Origin: Monoplex corrugatus
Taxonomy: Eukaryota; Mollusca; Gastropoda; Littorinimorpha; Ranellidae
DNA: 64,000 nt
Direction of reading: 5' to 3'
NCBI GenBank assembly: GCA_030674185.1
Contig: CM060307.1
Coordinates: 33,135,696-33,199,695 of the forward strand
In this document: one piece after another, positions 51,958 to 63,945 of the stretch
Position numbering within the stretch: position 1 is the first letter of the stretch
How the letters are laid out: each line of letters begins with the position of its first letter
Made by a program: the position numbers and the translations under genes
Notes under the pieces: generated by a model
Told to the model about the DNA's origin: nothing
The model's database searches: none
The model's input: only the letters and a program-made list of their open reading frames with translations

Positions 51958-53730
51958 TCACTGCACATATGAAACACTTCAGAAAAATTTGTTGCTGTAT
52001 GTTGATAGATTTTACCAAGTTTGTGACCGTAGCCTAGGTTCATTACTAGTAGTATCAACTGAAAATTATTTGAACTGGAATAATGCATTTGGGAATCATA
52101 TTAATCCCGGACATAGTTTATTAGCCATAATTATACGTGCAGATAACTGTTTAAGCATTCAGGACCACTGGGCAAGGAAGAAAGTTGAACTGATGTTTGA
52201 AACATTTTGAATAACCTGATCAAAAGATGAGTTGTAACTAATAAAAGGTTTTATGGCTGTTTATGCTGAAGTCTTTGTTTAACAAAGGGTTCTTTTTCCA
52301 GTAAAATCTGTTGATGGTATTTATCAGTTTAAGTGGACATGGGAATGTTTGATTCTATTTTGGAAAAGATACATTGTAATGTTATTGTGGTTTTGATTGC
52401 TGTATACATTTGGTTGTGCTTCCTGCTGGCATAGGGAAACAGCAGAGACATGATAATAATTTATTACTAATGTCAGCATCTTACTTTTGATTTGATCTGC
52501 TGCGAGTTTTGACACATGGAGGCTTCAGAAGTTAGTGTCGCTGCTGTGGGTGTCTTCATGTAAGGGTCAAACATACTCTGAAGTGAAAGCATTGTCCCAG
52601 TTGTGAGATCGTTCTGTTTGCAGTGTAGTAAGGATGAAATGTGTATTCTACGATGGGAGCAGTATGCCTATCAACCACCACAAGTAATCTACAAGACTCC
52701 TCACAGAAAGGTTGGGAGTTCTTGCCCATACAAATGCCTTGGACATTACACTTGATTCCTTGTGTAATGCAATACTTTGATCGTCCTGTTGTATTTGTGC
52801 TATTATCTTCATTTTTGTCTCTTGTTTTCACGAACTCTCTGATTTTTTTTTTTTCATAACTGCAAAATATTCTGCTGACATAGTGAACAAATCTTTCATA
52901 TGCAGTAGATGGTTTCTTTAGTTTGTTTGTTTGTTTTTTTTAATCCTTCAGCTTTAAATAGATTGTTTCTTTCTTTCAACTGAATGTGGCAAAACTTACA
53001 ACAGTGGTTCAGTGCACATAAATTGGATGTGCTTGATACAGGATGTTTTGGTATCTAAATGTGTGTGAAATTGATTAGTCCATTTGTTCAGGTACACATA
53101 AAGACATGGCAGGAGTTGGTGATGGTTGGTGACTTTTAGAATTAATAGGAACTGGAGACTTCTACAGTTGATATGTGACTTCTGAACCATGCATCAGAAA
53201 GGACTTGCTGAATTTTGTCTCTTAATTTGAACTGAATTTTGTCTCATTCAGGGTGGTCTTTAAAGTCGATATATATGGTGACCAATCATAGATAAGTGAA
53301 TATTCATTAGTGTTTTATCATTTTTGACTTTTGTGCTTTAAAAAAAAAAAAAGAAATCCTGGAAAGGTTGCCCAGAATGAACATTATCCTAGACGTGTCT
53401 TTGGGTTTATCTTTATTATTTTGAGGTCTTATGTATGTTCTTGGTTTGTTGGGCCTTGGCTTACACTGTACTTCTGATTTGATCAGTATTATTACAAATA
53501 TTATTTTGTTTGTACTGGTTGAGTACAGGATTGTTAACCTTATATGGATACTCATTGTTGTGAAATATGAATACTGTTATTAAAACATAATCTACAATAC
53601 TAGCCACAAGGTAAATGTTTTGCAACTTTTCCAAAGGAATTCAAATACAGATAACAATTTCAGCGGATTTTGTTTTGAATGAATGGAAAAAAGCTTTAGG
53701 AGGTAATGGTGAAAGAATATGCCCCAGTCA

Positions 53731-53850
53731 TACATGTCTAATATCTTTCAATCAGTACGATAGAAAAGGCAGGTGTGTTTTAGTAACTTCATGTCTAATA
53801 TCTTTCAATAAGTGTGATAGAAAAGGCAGATATGTTTCAGTAAGGAAAAG
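53731..53850 (+). repeat. ~60-bp tandem duplication
   Basis: CATGTCTAATATCTTTCAAT followed by AGTRYGATAGAAAAGGCAG occurs twice. Confidence 0.85.
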
Positions 53851-54254
53851 CAGACTTGTTTTAGTTATAAGCTCAAACGGATATGTTTGAGGCATTGAAA
53901 AGGAAAAATAGAACAGACCATACAACAAACATTTAAAATCCTGAGGTGGTAATGTCATACTACTTATCTTGCAACCACTATTTGTAAAACATATTCGTTC
54001 CCTGCCCCCCTTTCCCAAGAATGAAATGATTAGCTATAGCCATATTAACAGTGTGTTGAGTTGAAAAGATAGAAATAAGTGAAATTTAATAAGAAGGCTA
54101 AGATCACTTTCCTTTGCCATCAAGTTTCATATGCCTTTTGATTTTAGAAGAAGGTAGTTCACTAGTGACTGTTTTTGTCATGAAGGCCATTTTGCTTCTG
54201 TTACAGTAGCCTAACCAAAGTTGTGTGATTGAACTGAAAGCTTGCATCTGACAT

Positions 54255-54298
<44 letters not shown>

Positions 54299-54599
54299 GG
54301 GAGAGAAAGGTAACAACCTACCTACCTACCTTTCTTAAAAAAGTGAGTGTCTAAATCAGTCATCAGTTTCCACACTTTTGCGTGTGAATCTTTCAGGAGT
54401 CTGGAACCATAATTGTGGCTTAATTTCAAAGCTTTTTGTTGCTGGAAAGTACATAGTCTGTCTATTTGTTTTAAAGTTTTGCTCAGAAATCTTGAAATTT
54501 TGCCACATTTGTATTACTGTATTCCAACAATATGTTTGTCCTGTTATAAGAGTCAGATTTATCTTTGTTTTGCTTCAGAGAAGCATTGCTGTCTGGCTG

Positions 54600-55020
54600 A
54601 TGGTACAGTGTTGTACTGCTTGTTAAAGCAACAATAGATTTATTTTTATCAACTGAGAAATGGGCATACTGTTTAGAGCAGTAATGGATTTGGTGTGTTT
54701 TACTGAGTAAAAGAGTGTTCTTTGCCGGATAGTAATAGATTTAATAAATAAGACACCATGAGCAGTGGTGGATTTGATGTTAATGCTGTGAAACAAGGCA
54801 TACTGCTTTGTGCAGTAATGGGTTTAATCTAGTAATGTTACTGAGAAATGAAGCAATGGTAGATTTGGTATGTTAATTCTGAGAAACAATGCTTACTGCT
54901 TTGTGCAGAAATGGGTTTAATCTGGTAATTCTATTGAGAAATGAAGCATGCTACTTTGAGCAGCAGTGGATGTATGCTAATTTTTTTTTCTGAAAAACAG
55001 TTTGTACTGCTTGTTATTTT
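54600..55020 (+). repeat. Degenerate ~70-bp tandem repeat
   Basis: About six loose copies built on ACTGCTTTGTGCAGTAATGG, GTTTAATCTRGTAAT and TGAGAAATGAAGCA. An old minisatellite in the intergenic region. Confidence 0.65.
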
Positions 55021-55244
55021 GTTGTTGTTAAGTTTAAACAACAGCTGATTTCATTTGTTACATCTACTGCAGAACTATGGATACTGCTTAGAGAGAAAAA
55101 CAAATTAAGGCATGGTGATCGTTTTCTGCTGTGACCAAAGCGGATGACAGTGGAGAAAATCTTGCAAACTTATTTCCTTGTGTTTGTGTTGAATGTGAAG
55201 TGAACAGGATTGTATTTTTATCGCTGCTTAAGATCCCAACAGTT

Positions 55245-55301
55245 AGCCCTTTCACCCCCTTCACCTGCTGCTTGCAGGAACCAGGGTGAAGGGGTGAGAG
55301 G
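55245..55301. repeat. Fold-back repeat related to the 18-kb element
   Basis: CTTTCACCCCCTTCACC and GGGTGAAGGGGTGAGAGG pair around TGCTGCTTGCAGGAACCA. The word pattern (CCCTTT, CACCC, CAGCT/CTGC) resembles 18,251-18,440. Confidence 0.6.
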
Positions 55302-56102
55302 ATTGAGTAAGTGTCATGCTGTCTTTTGACACCTGTGAGGCCTTATTTAGTCGAGTCCATCTTGTCGTGACGAAAGTAGTTTGTGTTGATCCCCTCTGTG
55401 TGTGTCTGGTTGAGTTTGGTTTGGTTTTGGTCATAAATTTGATGTCTGGTTCTTTTTCCATGTTTATTTTGTTCTTGCCAAAGATCTATTGATTTGTCTT
55501 TGTGACTAGGTCTGTTACATCATAACAGTGTGTGGTTTACATTTGTTGTGATAGAATAAAGGTAACTGCTGAGGCAAGGGTGTTTTTTGTTTTGTTTTTA
55601 TTTTATGTCTTTTTTATTTTAATTGCCTAGATAAAAAATTGATCAAAATCTACACCAATATGATTATTTTGTGTGATCAATTGATGAACATATATATTTA
55701 AATGTGTATTTCTTGACTGAAAGAATTGAAAAGTTTCAGTGTCATCAAAATCATTTTGTCTTGTATTTCATAATGTTTGTCATAAATGAGACTTCACCAT
55801 GGATCTATTTCCTAATTCCTTTCTCTTTCTGTGCACCTCTATCAAAGCCAGCTGTGTGATTTTGTAGCTTTCCATTGCTTTTGTCTTTTCTACATGTGTA
55901 TCTTTCTTTGGCCTGTCAAGTGGTTACCATCTCCCAAACCGTTTCCTTTGCCAGCGTTCAGATCATTCCATTAGCCCCACCATAATCATGTCTTCTGTAC
56001 TTTTTTTTTGCCATATGGTTAGCCTAACCAGGAACATACTTGGTACAAGTTTGAATTGTGTCCCTGTTCGGGTTTCTGGAATGTAATGACACTTATGGAG
56101 GG

Positions 56103-56330
56103 TGGTAGGGTAGCATAGTGGTGAGAGCACTTGCTCCCAAAAGCTGAGGTTAAGCATATTCAAACATGGATGGGTGACTGTATTTTGGCTTTGTCTTGAA
56201 CACATGGCCCAGTCCACCCAACAGTATATAGGCACCTTCCCTCTGTAGAGATGAGCTTGGTAGAGTAGGTAGGGGAAGAAAGCAGATGATACTAATCCCT
56301 CTCTCTCCTACAACCACCCCAGTTATTGGA
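56103..56330 (+). mobile_element. tRNA-derived SINE (family S-4)
   Basis: TAGCATAGTGGTGAGAGCAC resembles a tRNA A box and GGTTAAGCATATTCAA a decayed B box. The spacing is tRNA-like. The body is unrelated to S-1 to S-3. Confidence 0.55.
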
Positions 56331-56489
56331 AAACCTCAACTTTTTTTTTTTTTTATGTTATCAGTAAATGATTGTTGGCCGCCAGTTAATTGGTTATGGT
56401 CAGTCATGAACATTTCTTTTCTTTTTCATTCTCTTGTTTTTCTGTCTTTTTCAACATTTTTCGCTCTTTAGGAAATTTATGTGATGTGC

Positions 56490-56790
56490 ACAAGCAGTTT
56501 TAGGTAATTTAGGCCTGTTTTAGTGTCCTTACATTTGTGTTCAGATATAAATGTTTTAATCCTCTGGTGATAAACTAGATGGAGTAATCAACACCAGACA
56601 TATCCTTAGGTGATGTGCACGATTGCATTGATATGTGTAACTTTTTCCCAGGTGATGTGCATGATTGCATTGATATGTGTAACTTTTTTCCAGATTTTTT
56701 TTTCTTTGGTGAGGTGTTGTGTACTTTTTGAGATGGTTATAGCCCTGGTATGGTTCTGCACAGTTGGCTGGGCTTTAAGCAACAGTAACA
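56490..56790 (+). mobile_element. SINE-like repeat (family S-3) with internal duplication
   Basis: The 3' body ends GCTGGGCTTTAAGCAACAG. The segment GGTGATGTGC(A)CGATTGCATT..CTTTTTCCAG is present twice in tandem. Confidence 0.75.
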
Positions 56791-56999
56791 GTATTATTGT
56801 GACATTTTCATTGTGCCTACTGGTTATTGGATTTTTTTGTGTAGAATATCTTTTTATGACTCCAGACATTTCCATAATGCAGTCCTTGAGACACTTCTGT
56901 ACTTGTATGCCTGGGTTGTGAAATTCTAGACTTAGAATGGGCACTTGCTGCCTGTTCTGTAGTAGTTTTTGCCTTTTGGGTATCAAATTCATGCTTTTG

Positions 57000-59900
57000 T
57001 ACTGTGCTGTAATAAAATTACCAAAGTTTTTGAAATTTACCTTTGTAATTTGATTTTTGCCTTTTTTTTTTTATCTCTTGAGTTTACTGGTGTAGTTATT
57101 TCCATCCTCTCATGGATTGAATATTGGTGTTTTATTATGTTGTGTTAGATTTGATTATGGATAAATAGATATGAAAGTAAAATATATAAATGTAAAAGAA
57201 TTCTCATAAAAGCACAAAAAATACATAAATATAAAAATGCTGACAAGGAAGAAATCTGCAGATCAACAGAACTTTAAATGAAACTGTAAATGAATGGTCT
57301 GATAAATAGATTTGTTCAGTCTGTAAATGACATTTAGATTCATAAAAAGAAAACAAGGTTGACAGATATTGGTGCAAAAGCTTAGAAACCCAGTAAGACA
57401 TAAGGATTTTTTTAAGTTACAGGGCTGACATTTAGTTTTTAGTATGATCAAGCCAAAGCTTCGTAGATAATCAAGTGCAAAGGGTTTTTCCCCCCACTTA
57501 TATACCCTTTTGATTTTGTGTTGAAGTATTCAGGTGTGTGCTGTAGTCTTTGCTGTGCAGAAACATTTATCTCCCTACTGTCTTTGAACAAAATATTTGG
57601 TGAGGTTATTTGATACTGTATGAAAAAGAAAAACGTATTTAGAAAGGAACTGTAATAATTTCACTTATTCTTGCAACAATAGATAACTTTGAAGAATTGC
57701 TGGTCATGGGGAAATAAACAGAAGAGCAAAAGTTAAGTGAATATAGATCAAACTCACACATGCATGCGCTGTGCGCACCACACACACTGAGAGCGCGCAC
57801 ACACACGTCCATGTGTACAATAGGTATGATTTAATTATATAAATTATTCATTTCATATTAAATATCCTATTGTTTTCCTGTAAAATGGATTGTTTACTTC
57901 ATTTTTGCATTTTGCAAATGTATTCAATCATACCGGCTTTGTAGTGTTTGGAGGCAGACGAATACCAAATCACTTGAAGTAATTTTATCATTTTCAGATT
58001 CTGCTCAATCATTTTACAGAAGCAAATGTAGCCTTTTGCCCCAGTCAGTAACATGCTTTTTCTTCTCCTGAAAATGTTTCCAAAGTGTGTTACTTCACAT
58101 AAAAGAATAATTCCAGATATTTTGCCTTCACTTTATTTCCACAATTGTCCTGTAGGCCTAATGTCTGGCTTCAATTTTAGAAATGGGAAATACAAGAATA
58201 CGTTGTCATTAAGGAAACAAGACGGGGAACAAATTTTTTTCAGATATAATATGGTGTTTTGATGTCATAAGCACTAACATTAAAATTAGTAGGGGTGTTA
58301 GCAGCAATTATTCTTCCAGATAACTTTAATTAGTTGACATACTAGTGGACACATTTTTGTAGTTATATTCTGCACTCTATCGTCAGACTTCAGTGATTGT
58401 GTTCTTTCCTCCTGACTTTCTTTTTTTCTCTTTTATTTATTATTTAGTTACAGGGTTTTTTTATTGCATGTTTTTCTCTCAATTACATTTGTTAGTGATA
58501 ATATAAAATGCATCCTGTCATGTAGAGCCTGCTAGGGTTAGGGTTGTTGATTTGATATTTTACACCAATTATGATTGCACGTAAATCCAAACGGTCCACA
58601 TCAAAATATAATTGGTACCAAAAAAAAAAAAAATGGTTTGGGAATAACATGATGTATCAAATAATAATTTGATGCCGGCATGGACTGATCGCAATCAAAA
58701 GTGCACTAACACACACACAGAGGAGAGGGGTATTGCTGGGTCTAATATTAATGTACTATAAATGTAGTTTATCAAGAACACCAACAGACAATACCATGAA
58801 ATCAGGAAATAAGTGAATAAGCAAAACGAAAGTTTCACCAATACTTTCCTGTACAAACCACACAAGAAAAAACACACTTGTATATTTATGCATGCACTTG
58901 ACACACCCACCCACACCACATGCTCACGCATACTAGTTGCAACATGACTGTACTTAAAAAAAGTTACAAGTAATATTTATCTATGCAATTTTGTTGAAGT
59001 TCTGAAAGAGATGTTTTGTGCTTTGACAAATAAAGGGACAGGTGATTTACTCCATGCTGGGGCTCCCCATATAAAAAAGGATGACTTCTTTTTGTGAGTA
59101 GGTAGAGAAATAGCAGAGGACACTCCTTGAGACCTTAGAGCTTTTGAAGGACAAGAGGATTTCTGGACATATATGTTGGCATGGTTATTCGCAACACATT
59201 TATTCCTTCCCCCCTTCATTCCTCCATTTGCTTGCTGTGGATAGTTGAGTGCTTACAGCTTTTTGTTGTGATGGTTTTTATGTGGCTGTGTTGTGGTGTG
59301 TGTGTATGTCATTTCAACATTGTTGTTGTTTCAGCATATTGTGGTTGTTGTAGTACAAGTCCCCTCTGCTGATGTAGTTGCTGCCTCCGTCCCCCAAACC
59401 CCTCTTTCAATCCCAATTTCCCCCTACCCCACCCCCCAGTATCCTGAATTATGTTTGTCCTCTCATTGTAGTGAATGTTGTTTTTTGGGTGGACTGCAGA
59501 ATTGTGTGCAGCAGATTGCAGCACAGCATTTCACCGTTTAATCATTTTGTACACGAGAAAGCGACTATGAAATCTCTGCAACAACAAAACATACTGACCA
59601 ATGTCCAGTGCTTGGAAAAATAATTCTTGTACAAGAATAAAGCTATTTCACTGTGTGGGGTTTGAGCGTATTCTGTGTGTGTGTGTGTGTGAGAGAGAGA
59701 AAGAGATATAGATTCATGTAATGCATGTAAATGTGTTGTCTATGTATCCACTGGTTTTATTACTTTCTCGCCTATTGGCGTCACCGGGTTCAGTGTAGGC
59801 AGATGCACTCTGTGACACTACCACCCACTTCCAAATGGCTCTGTCTCGACTTTTGTGGACAATTTTTTGAAGATTTAGACTACTGATGTTGGTTATGTTC

Positions 59901-60300
59901 TCGAAGTATGATATTGGAGATCTGTCTTTCTTCCTTTTTGCCTCGTTTTTCCTCAAAAAATGGTTGCCCCGAGGTCGTGTTCTTGCTACTTTGTGTCACT
60001 AAAAGAACGCACATAAAATAGACCCATGTGCTGGTTAAATTGCTGCAGCATAATTCCTAGCCAAATTTTTATGGAGACTTTCGAGGGCTCGAATCCTAGA
60101 TGGTGATGGACTCGTACATTGATCCAGTGGATGAGTAGGCCTGCTGGTACTTCATTGCCTCGTATAGGTCTTTATGCGGGATTTAAGACCAATCCTGGAG
60201 GCACATGTTCTTCCATAGGTGCTGCATGGGAAGGGGCCCTGCAGCCTTGGTTCTGGTTCTGCTTGTTCCTCTTCTGTTGGATATCAGCTGTTTAACGCTG
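57000..60300. other. Intergenic stretch without recognised genes
   Basis: AT-rich with short GT/AC and GA repeats, an A run near 58,620 and pyrimidine-rich DNA around 59,380-59,450. No splice-supported coding region was found on either strand. Confidence 0.5.
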
Positions 60301-60315
60301 CTCAGATGTGATTCT

Positions 60316-60856
60316 GCGTTGAGCACACTGCCATTGTCAGTATATACTTTTGCATTATGCCCCAAGTACATTGCTGTTGCCAGTATATACTTTTGCATTA
60401 TGCCCCAAGTACATTGCTGTTGCCAGTATATACTTTTGCATTATGCCCCGAGCACACTGCTGTTGTCAGTATATACTTTTGCATTATGCCCCGAGCACAC
60501 TGCTGTTGCCAGTATATACTTTAGCATATACTTTTGCATTATGCCCCGAGTACATTGCTGTTGTCAGTATATACTTTTGCATTATGCCCCGAGCACACTG
60601 CTGTTGCCAGTATATACTTTAGCATATACTTTTGCATTATGCCCCGAGTACATTGCTGTTGTCAGTATATACTTTTGCATTATGCCCCGAGCACACTGCT
60701 GTTGCCAGTATATACTTTAGCATATACTTTTGCATTATGTCCCGAGTACATTGCTGTTGCCAGTATATACTTTTGCATTATGCCCCGAGTACATTGCTGT
60801 TGTCAGTATATACTTTTGCATTATGCTCTGAGTACATTGCTGTTGTCAGTATATAG
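60316..60856 (+). repeat. 43-bp tandem repeat with 43/55 higher-order units
   Basis: The unit starts CAGTATATACTTTTGCATTA at 60338, 60381, 60424, 60467, 60510, 60565, 60608, 60663, 60706, 60761 and 60804. The units at 60510, 60608 and 60706 are 55 bp because of a 12-base insertion (TTTAGCATATAC), giving an exact 98-bp higher-order period. Since 43 is not a multiple of 3, the same peptide appears in all three frames. Confidence 0.95.
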
Positions 60857-61074
60857 GCTACTTTTGTAAATACCTTCATAGTTGGTGGTGCTGATGACAC
60901 TGCTCATGAGGTGTGCCTTCAAAGCATACTTGTATCTTCTGATTTTCAATGAACTCAATATCCTCCCCTCTAGAAAAGCATCTTTAAGATGTTTGTCTTC
61001 CATACAAACACTGTGCCTTGTACAATGAAGCTGGCATTACAGGAACAGAAATTATGTATTTGGCAAATCACACT

Positions 61075-61640
61075 TCTTCAAAATGTGAAGGTTGGACACT
61101 GGATCTTGCCACATGATATTGCAGATCTTGTGCAGACAACTTTGGTGGAACCATTTCAGCTGTTCAGTGTTTTTTCACTTTGGTGGAACCATTTCAGCTG
61201 TTCAACGTGTTTTCAGTAGAAAGTTCAGATCTAGCAGCAGTACAGCAAGACGACTGCTCTGTAGACGGCAATTTTTGTGACGAATCTGTTACCATGGTTT
61301 TGTCACCTCTTTTAACCTTCCAAAGGCACACCAAACCTTGGAGAAGCACAGCGCCTCTTCAGCATCAAGAGATCCATTGCTGCTCACTGTACCACCCAAG
61401 TAGCAGAATTTGTTTACAGTCTTATCTGGTGACAATCGTAAGTGGTGAATTGCAAGAAGCCTGAGGTGAAACATACCCCATATCTTGCAAAGGCTAATTA
61501 TAAGGCTGAAACATTTGCAAGTTGTAGCAGATCTGTCAGTGATGTACTGAATGTTCTCGTGTGAATGTGCAGCCAGCGCACAGTTGTCTGTGAAGTGAAA
61601 TTCCCGCAAGATGGCTTTGAGCACATGGGTTTTGGCCAAG
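61075..61640 (-). mobile_element. RTE-like LINE fragment (family L-b)
   Basis: On the - strand it encodes LREFHFTDNCALAAHSHENI (FADD-like box decayed to FTDN), TVNKFCYLGGTVSSNGSLDA and CAFGRLKEVTKPW, then a decayed fragment homologous to 15,020-15,250. It contains a short internal duplication (GGTGGAACCATTTCAGCTGT twice). Confidence 0.7.
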
Positions 61641-61940
61641 GACTACTCTAACCAGGACTGGCACAGGCAGATTCCTGACCCTGCTAGCGGGGGCCATTGA
61701 TGTTCTTTTAATCTAACCATTTCTACTTGACAAAATTGTCATTTAAGACTCATTTTGTATACTATTAATGATTACACGCTTTTATCTAATAAAAAAGATT
61801 GATTTTAAAAGCTATTTTATGCTTTGAAACGGCACCTTCACTCAGACACAAGTATTGTGAGTGGTCACTGTACAGAAACATTTGATATTTGTTTTTCAAC
61901 CTTTTGTCTGTAGATCTATATAGTCTAGACATGCATGCAA

Positions 61941-62045
61941 GCAAACAAACAGACAAACAAACATACCAAAATACAGACAGACAGACAGACAAACAAACAT
62001 ACCAAAATACAGACAGACAGACAGACAAACAAACATACCAAAATA
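61941..62045. repeat. 36-bp tandem repeat, three copies
   Basis: ACATACCAAAATACAGACAG recurs at 61961, 61997 and 62033 (exact 36-base spacing; the last copy is truncated). It lies just past the stop of the P-type transposase. Confidence 0.9.
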
Positions 62046-62051
62046 CAGCAA

Positions 62052-63650
62052 CTAGTCAGCAAGTCGGGCCTTCTTCACAGAGGTTTGGAGGAGGACTGCG
62101 TTCTTCTCTTGGTCTTTTTCAAGGTTGTGGATGCCATTCAGGAGAACATTGGCCAAATGACGGAACATCTTGGGACTGTCAATGTCAATCGCGCTGAAGC
62201 TGGCCACCGTCGACAGGACCTCCATCAGTCTCTTCCGGCAGCATGCACGGTGACGGGCCCTCTTGGTGAAACAAACTCCACTTCTGACAAGTTGGAAGGT
62301 GGAGACATGTGGAGTTGTCAGGGAACCTCTCGAGACAGTCTCGATGAAGTCTTTCACATCACTGGCGACAAGTGGTTCCTCCTCACTGAATGTCACTTCA
62401 CCCACACACTTCATCTCAAGCCAGCCCGCCACATACGCCGCACTGCTCTCTTCACTTGGAGTTAGTGTCACCTCACCAATACACTTTTCAACAGCAGCTG
62501 CATCCTCCATGGTGATGGCAGTTCCAAGGCAGGTGTGCTGCTTGGGCTCCGGCTGGACCTCGATGGACTGGAGGTAGGAGGCGGCAAATCTGGTGAGGCG
62601 ATGTCTACATGCAGATACAACATCCCCTGTTGTCATGAAATTGTTCGCTCCAGTGGATTGACGGTAGACAGCGAACTCCCCCTCCAGCCGATCACTCTGG
62701 ATCTCTCGAAGCAGGACGTACTTGAAATCTGCACTTTCGAGTAGGTAGCGGCAGACGGCAATCAGCCCCTGCATCGTCTGCACCAGAGCCTTCTTCGTGT
62801 CATGAGTGAGGCACTGAACGCGACTTGCACCATGCCCAGAGGCTGCCCCCTGGAAAACTGCCAGGAATGTCTGAAGACTGGTCGACTTGTCATCCTGGAC
62901 AGCTCGATGGGGATCCTTCATGCGCTGGTCCTGCCCTTTACCCGACACATTCACTACGTTCCACCAGTCGAGGATGGTCTGGATGAAGTCGGCAGTGTCG
63001 TGGCATCCTTTCAGTCGCAACGCAGCCACAACCTTGTCGTTGAACACCCTCAAGACATGCTGCACATTCTGTAGTTGCAACCTTGAGGGGTTCACTGCAG
63101 ACTGCGTGAGGGGCGTGGTCTTCAGAACGCTGTCTTTCTCCACCTCGTACAGTTCTCTCACATCAGCAAATGATCCTGTGTGACACCCGATGGTTAGTTT
63201 TTGACACTTTTCGCTGATCCAGTTGTTCCGGATGCTCTTCAGGAGATGCACAGTGTCAAAAAGGAGGAACCAGGCACGCTCGTTCTCAAGTGGATGCTTG
63301 GCTACTGCACTGGAATCAACCGGCCGGTCAAATGACTTGCAGTACTGCTGATTGATCTTGTGGTTGTCTGTGATGGACCCGATGACACGCCCGCCCGATT
63401 TCTCAACAGCGACTGCCGCTTCCATGACCCGTGCAAACTGGTATGCAGATGTCAGCTTGTGTACAGGTGTCACAGAAACCATGAGACTGGGCCCCTTGTG
63501 TAGCGCCTTCATCATGATGCAGAGCATGGAGGTGGCCCTGCAGTCTGGGTTGTTGTCAGCCATCCCACTCAACACTCCCCCAGCAAACGCAACAGTCGGC
63601 CGAATCTGGACTTCATCCACCAACAGGAAAACATTCTTCTGCTGTGGCAT
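62052..63650 (-). CDS. P-element/THAP9-type transposase, last exon (partial)
   Basis: About 532 codons are open to a stop at 62052-62054. An acceptor CTTATTCTTTTGCAG lies directly upstream on the - strand (63651-63665), so the apparent start is an exon border. Earlier exons, including any THAP DNA-binding domain, are beyond the window. Features in order: LLVDEVQIRP (first catalytic Asp), GSITDNHKIN (second Asp), LLFDTVHLLKSIRNNW (the H..K..RN signature of P transposases), a region ending in DWWNVVNV, SDRLEGEFAVYRQSTGANNF (catalytic Glu region with G.NN), and AAYVAGWLEMK near the C-terminus. The frame is uninterrupted, so the gene may be intact or recently so. P transposases use GTP, but the GTP-binding segment cannot be judged here. 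Confidence 0.8.
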   Translation of the reverse strand: MPQQKNVFLLVDEVQIRPTVAFAGGVLSGMADNNPDCRATSMLCIMMKALHKGPSLMVSVTPVHKLTSAYQFARVMEAAVAVEKSGGRVIGSITDNHKINQQYCKSFDRPVDSSAVAKHPLENERAWFLLFDTVHLLKSIRNNWISEKCQKLTIGCHTGSFADVRELYEVEKDSVLKTTPLTQSAVNPSRLQLQNVQHVLRVFNDKVVAALRLKGCHDTADFIQTILDWWNVVNVSGKGQDQRMKDPHRAVQDDKSTSLQTFLAVFQGAASGHGASRVQCLTHDTKKALVQTMQGLIAVCRYLLESADFKYVLLREIQSDRLEGEFAVYRQSTGANNFMTTGDVVSACRHRLTRFAASYLQSIEVQPEPKQHTCLGTAITMEDAAAVEKCIGEVTLTPSEESSAAYVAGWLEMKCVGEVTFSEEEPLVASDVKDFIETVSRGSLTTPHVSTFQLVRSGVCFTKRARHRACCRKRLMEVLSTVASFSAIDIDSPKMFRHLANVLLNGIHNLEKDQEKNAVLLQTSVKKARLAD

Positions 63651-63719
63651 CTGCAAAAGAATAAGAATAAGATGACTTTATTGCCTGTATACACAGAGAA
63701 AGTTTACTTTTGGCTTGCA

Positions 63720-63945
63720 CAAATAGGGGTTGCCAAATTCTGAAATTTCTGGTCGCCAATGGGGCAACCATCTTCAAGAAATTACTCGCCCCACCCAAAT
63801 TTAACTCGCCCATGGAATCATGCCATAATATTTTATTTTCATAATTTTTACTCGCCAGTGGGGCAACCACTAACACGACTTTCACTCGCCCTGCCATTTT
63901 TTCAGTCGCCATGGCGTGTTGGGCGACCGTATTTGGCAAGCCTTG
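63720..63945 (-). repeat. Repeat with ACTCGCC..TGGGGCAACC units
   Basis: TCGCCAATGGGGCAACCA (63,752) and TCGCCAGTGGGGCAACCA (63,854), with five further CTCGCC/GTCGCC words, form a degenerate duplicated unit. On the - strand it stays open (VVAPLASKNY and MVAPLATRNF are parallel). It lies in the likely intron of the P-type gene. Dispersed repeat of unknown class. Confidence 0.5.

Noticed and set aside
58528..58545. Telomere-like TTAGGG repeats
   Set aside because: Only about two units; no array.
60205..60869. Overlapping + strand ORFs of 90-171 codons rich in Cys, Leu and Tyr
   Set aside because: They are the 43-bp repeat read in three frames; the unit is not a multiple of 3, so the same peptide cycles through all frames.
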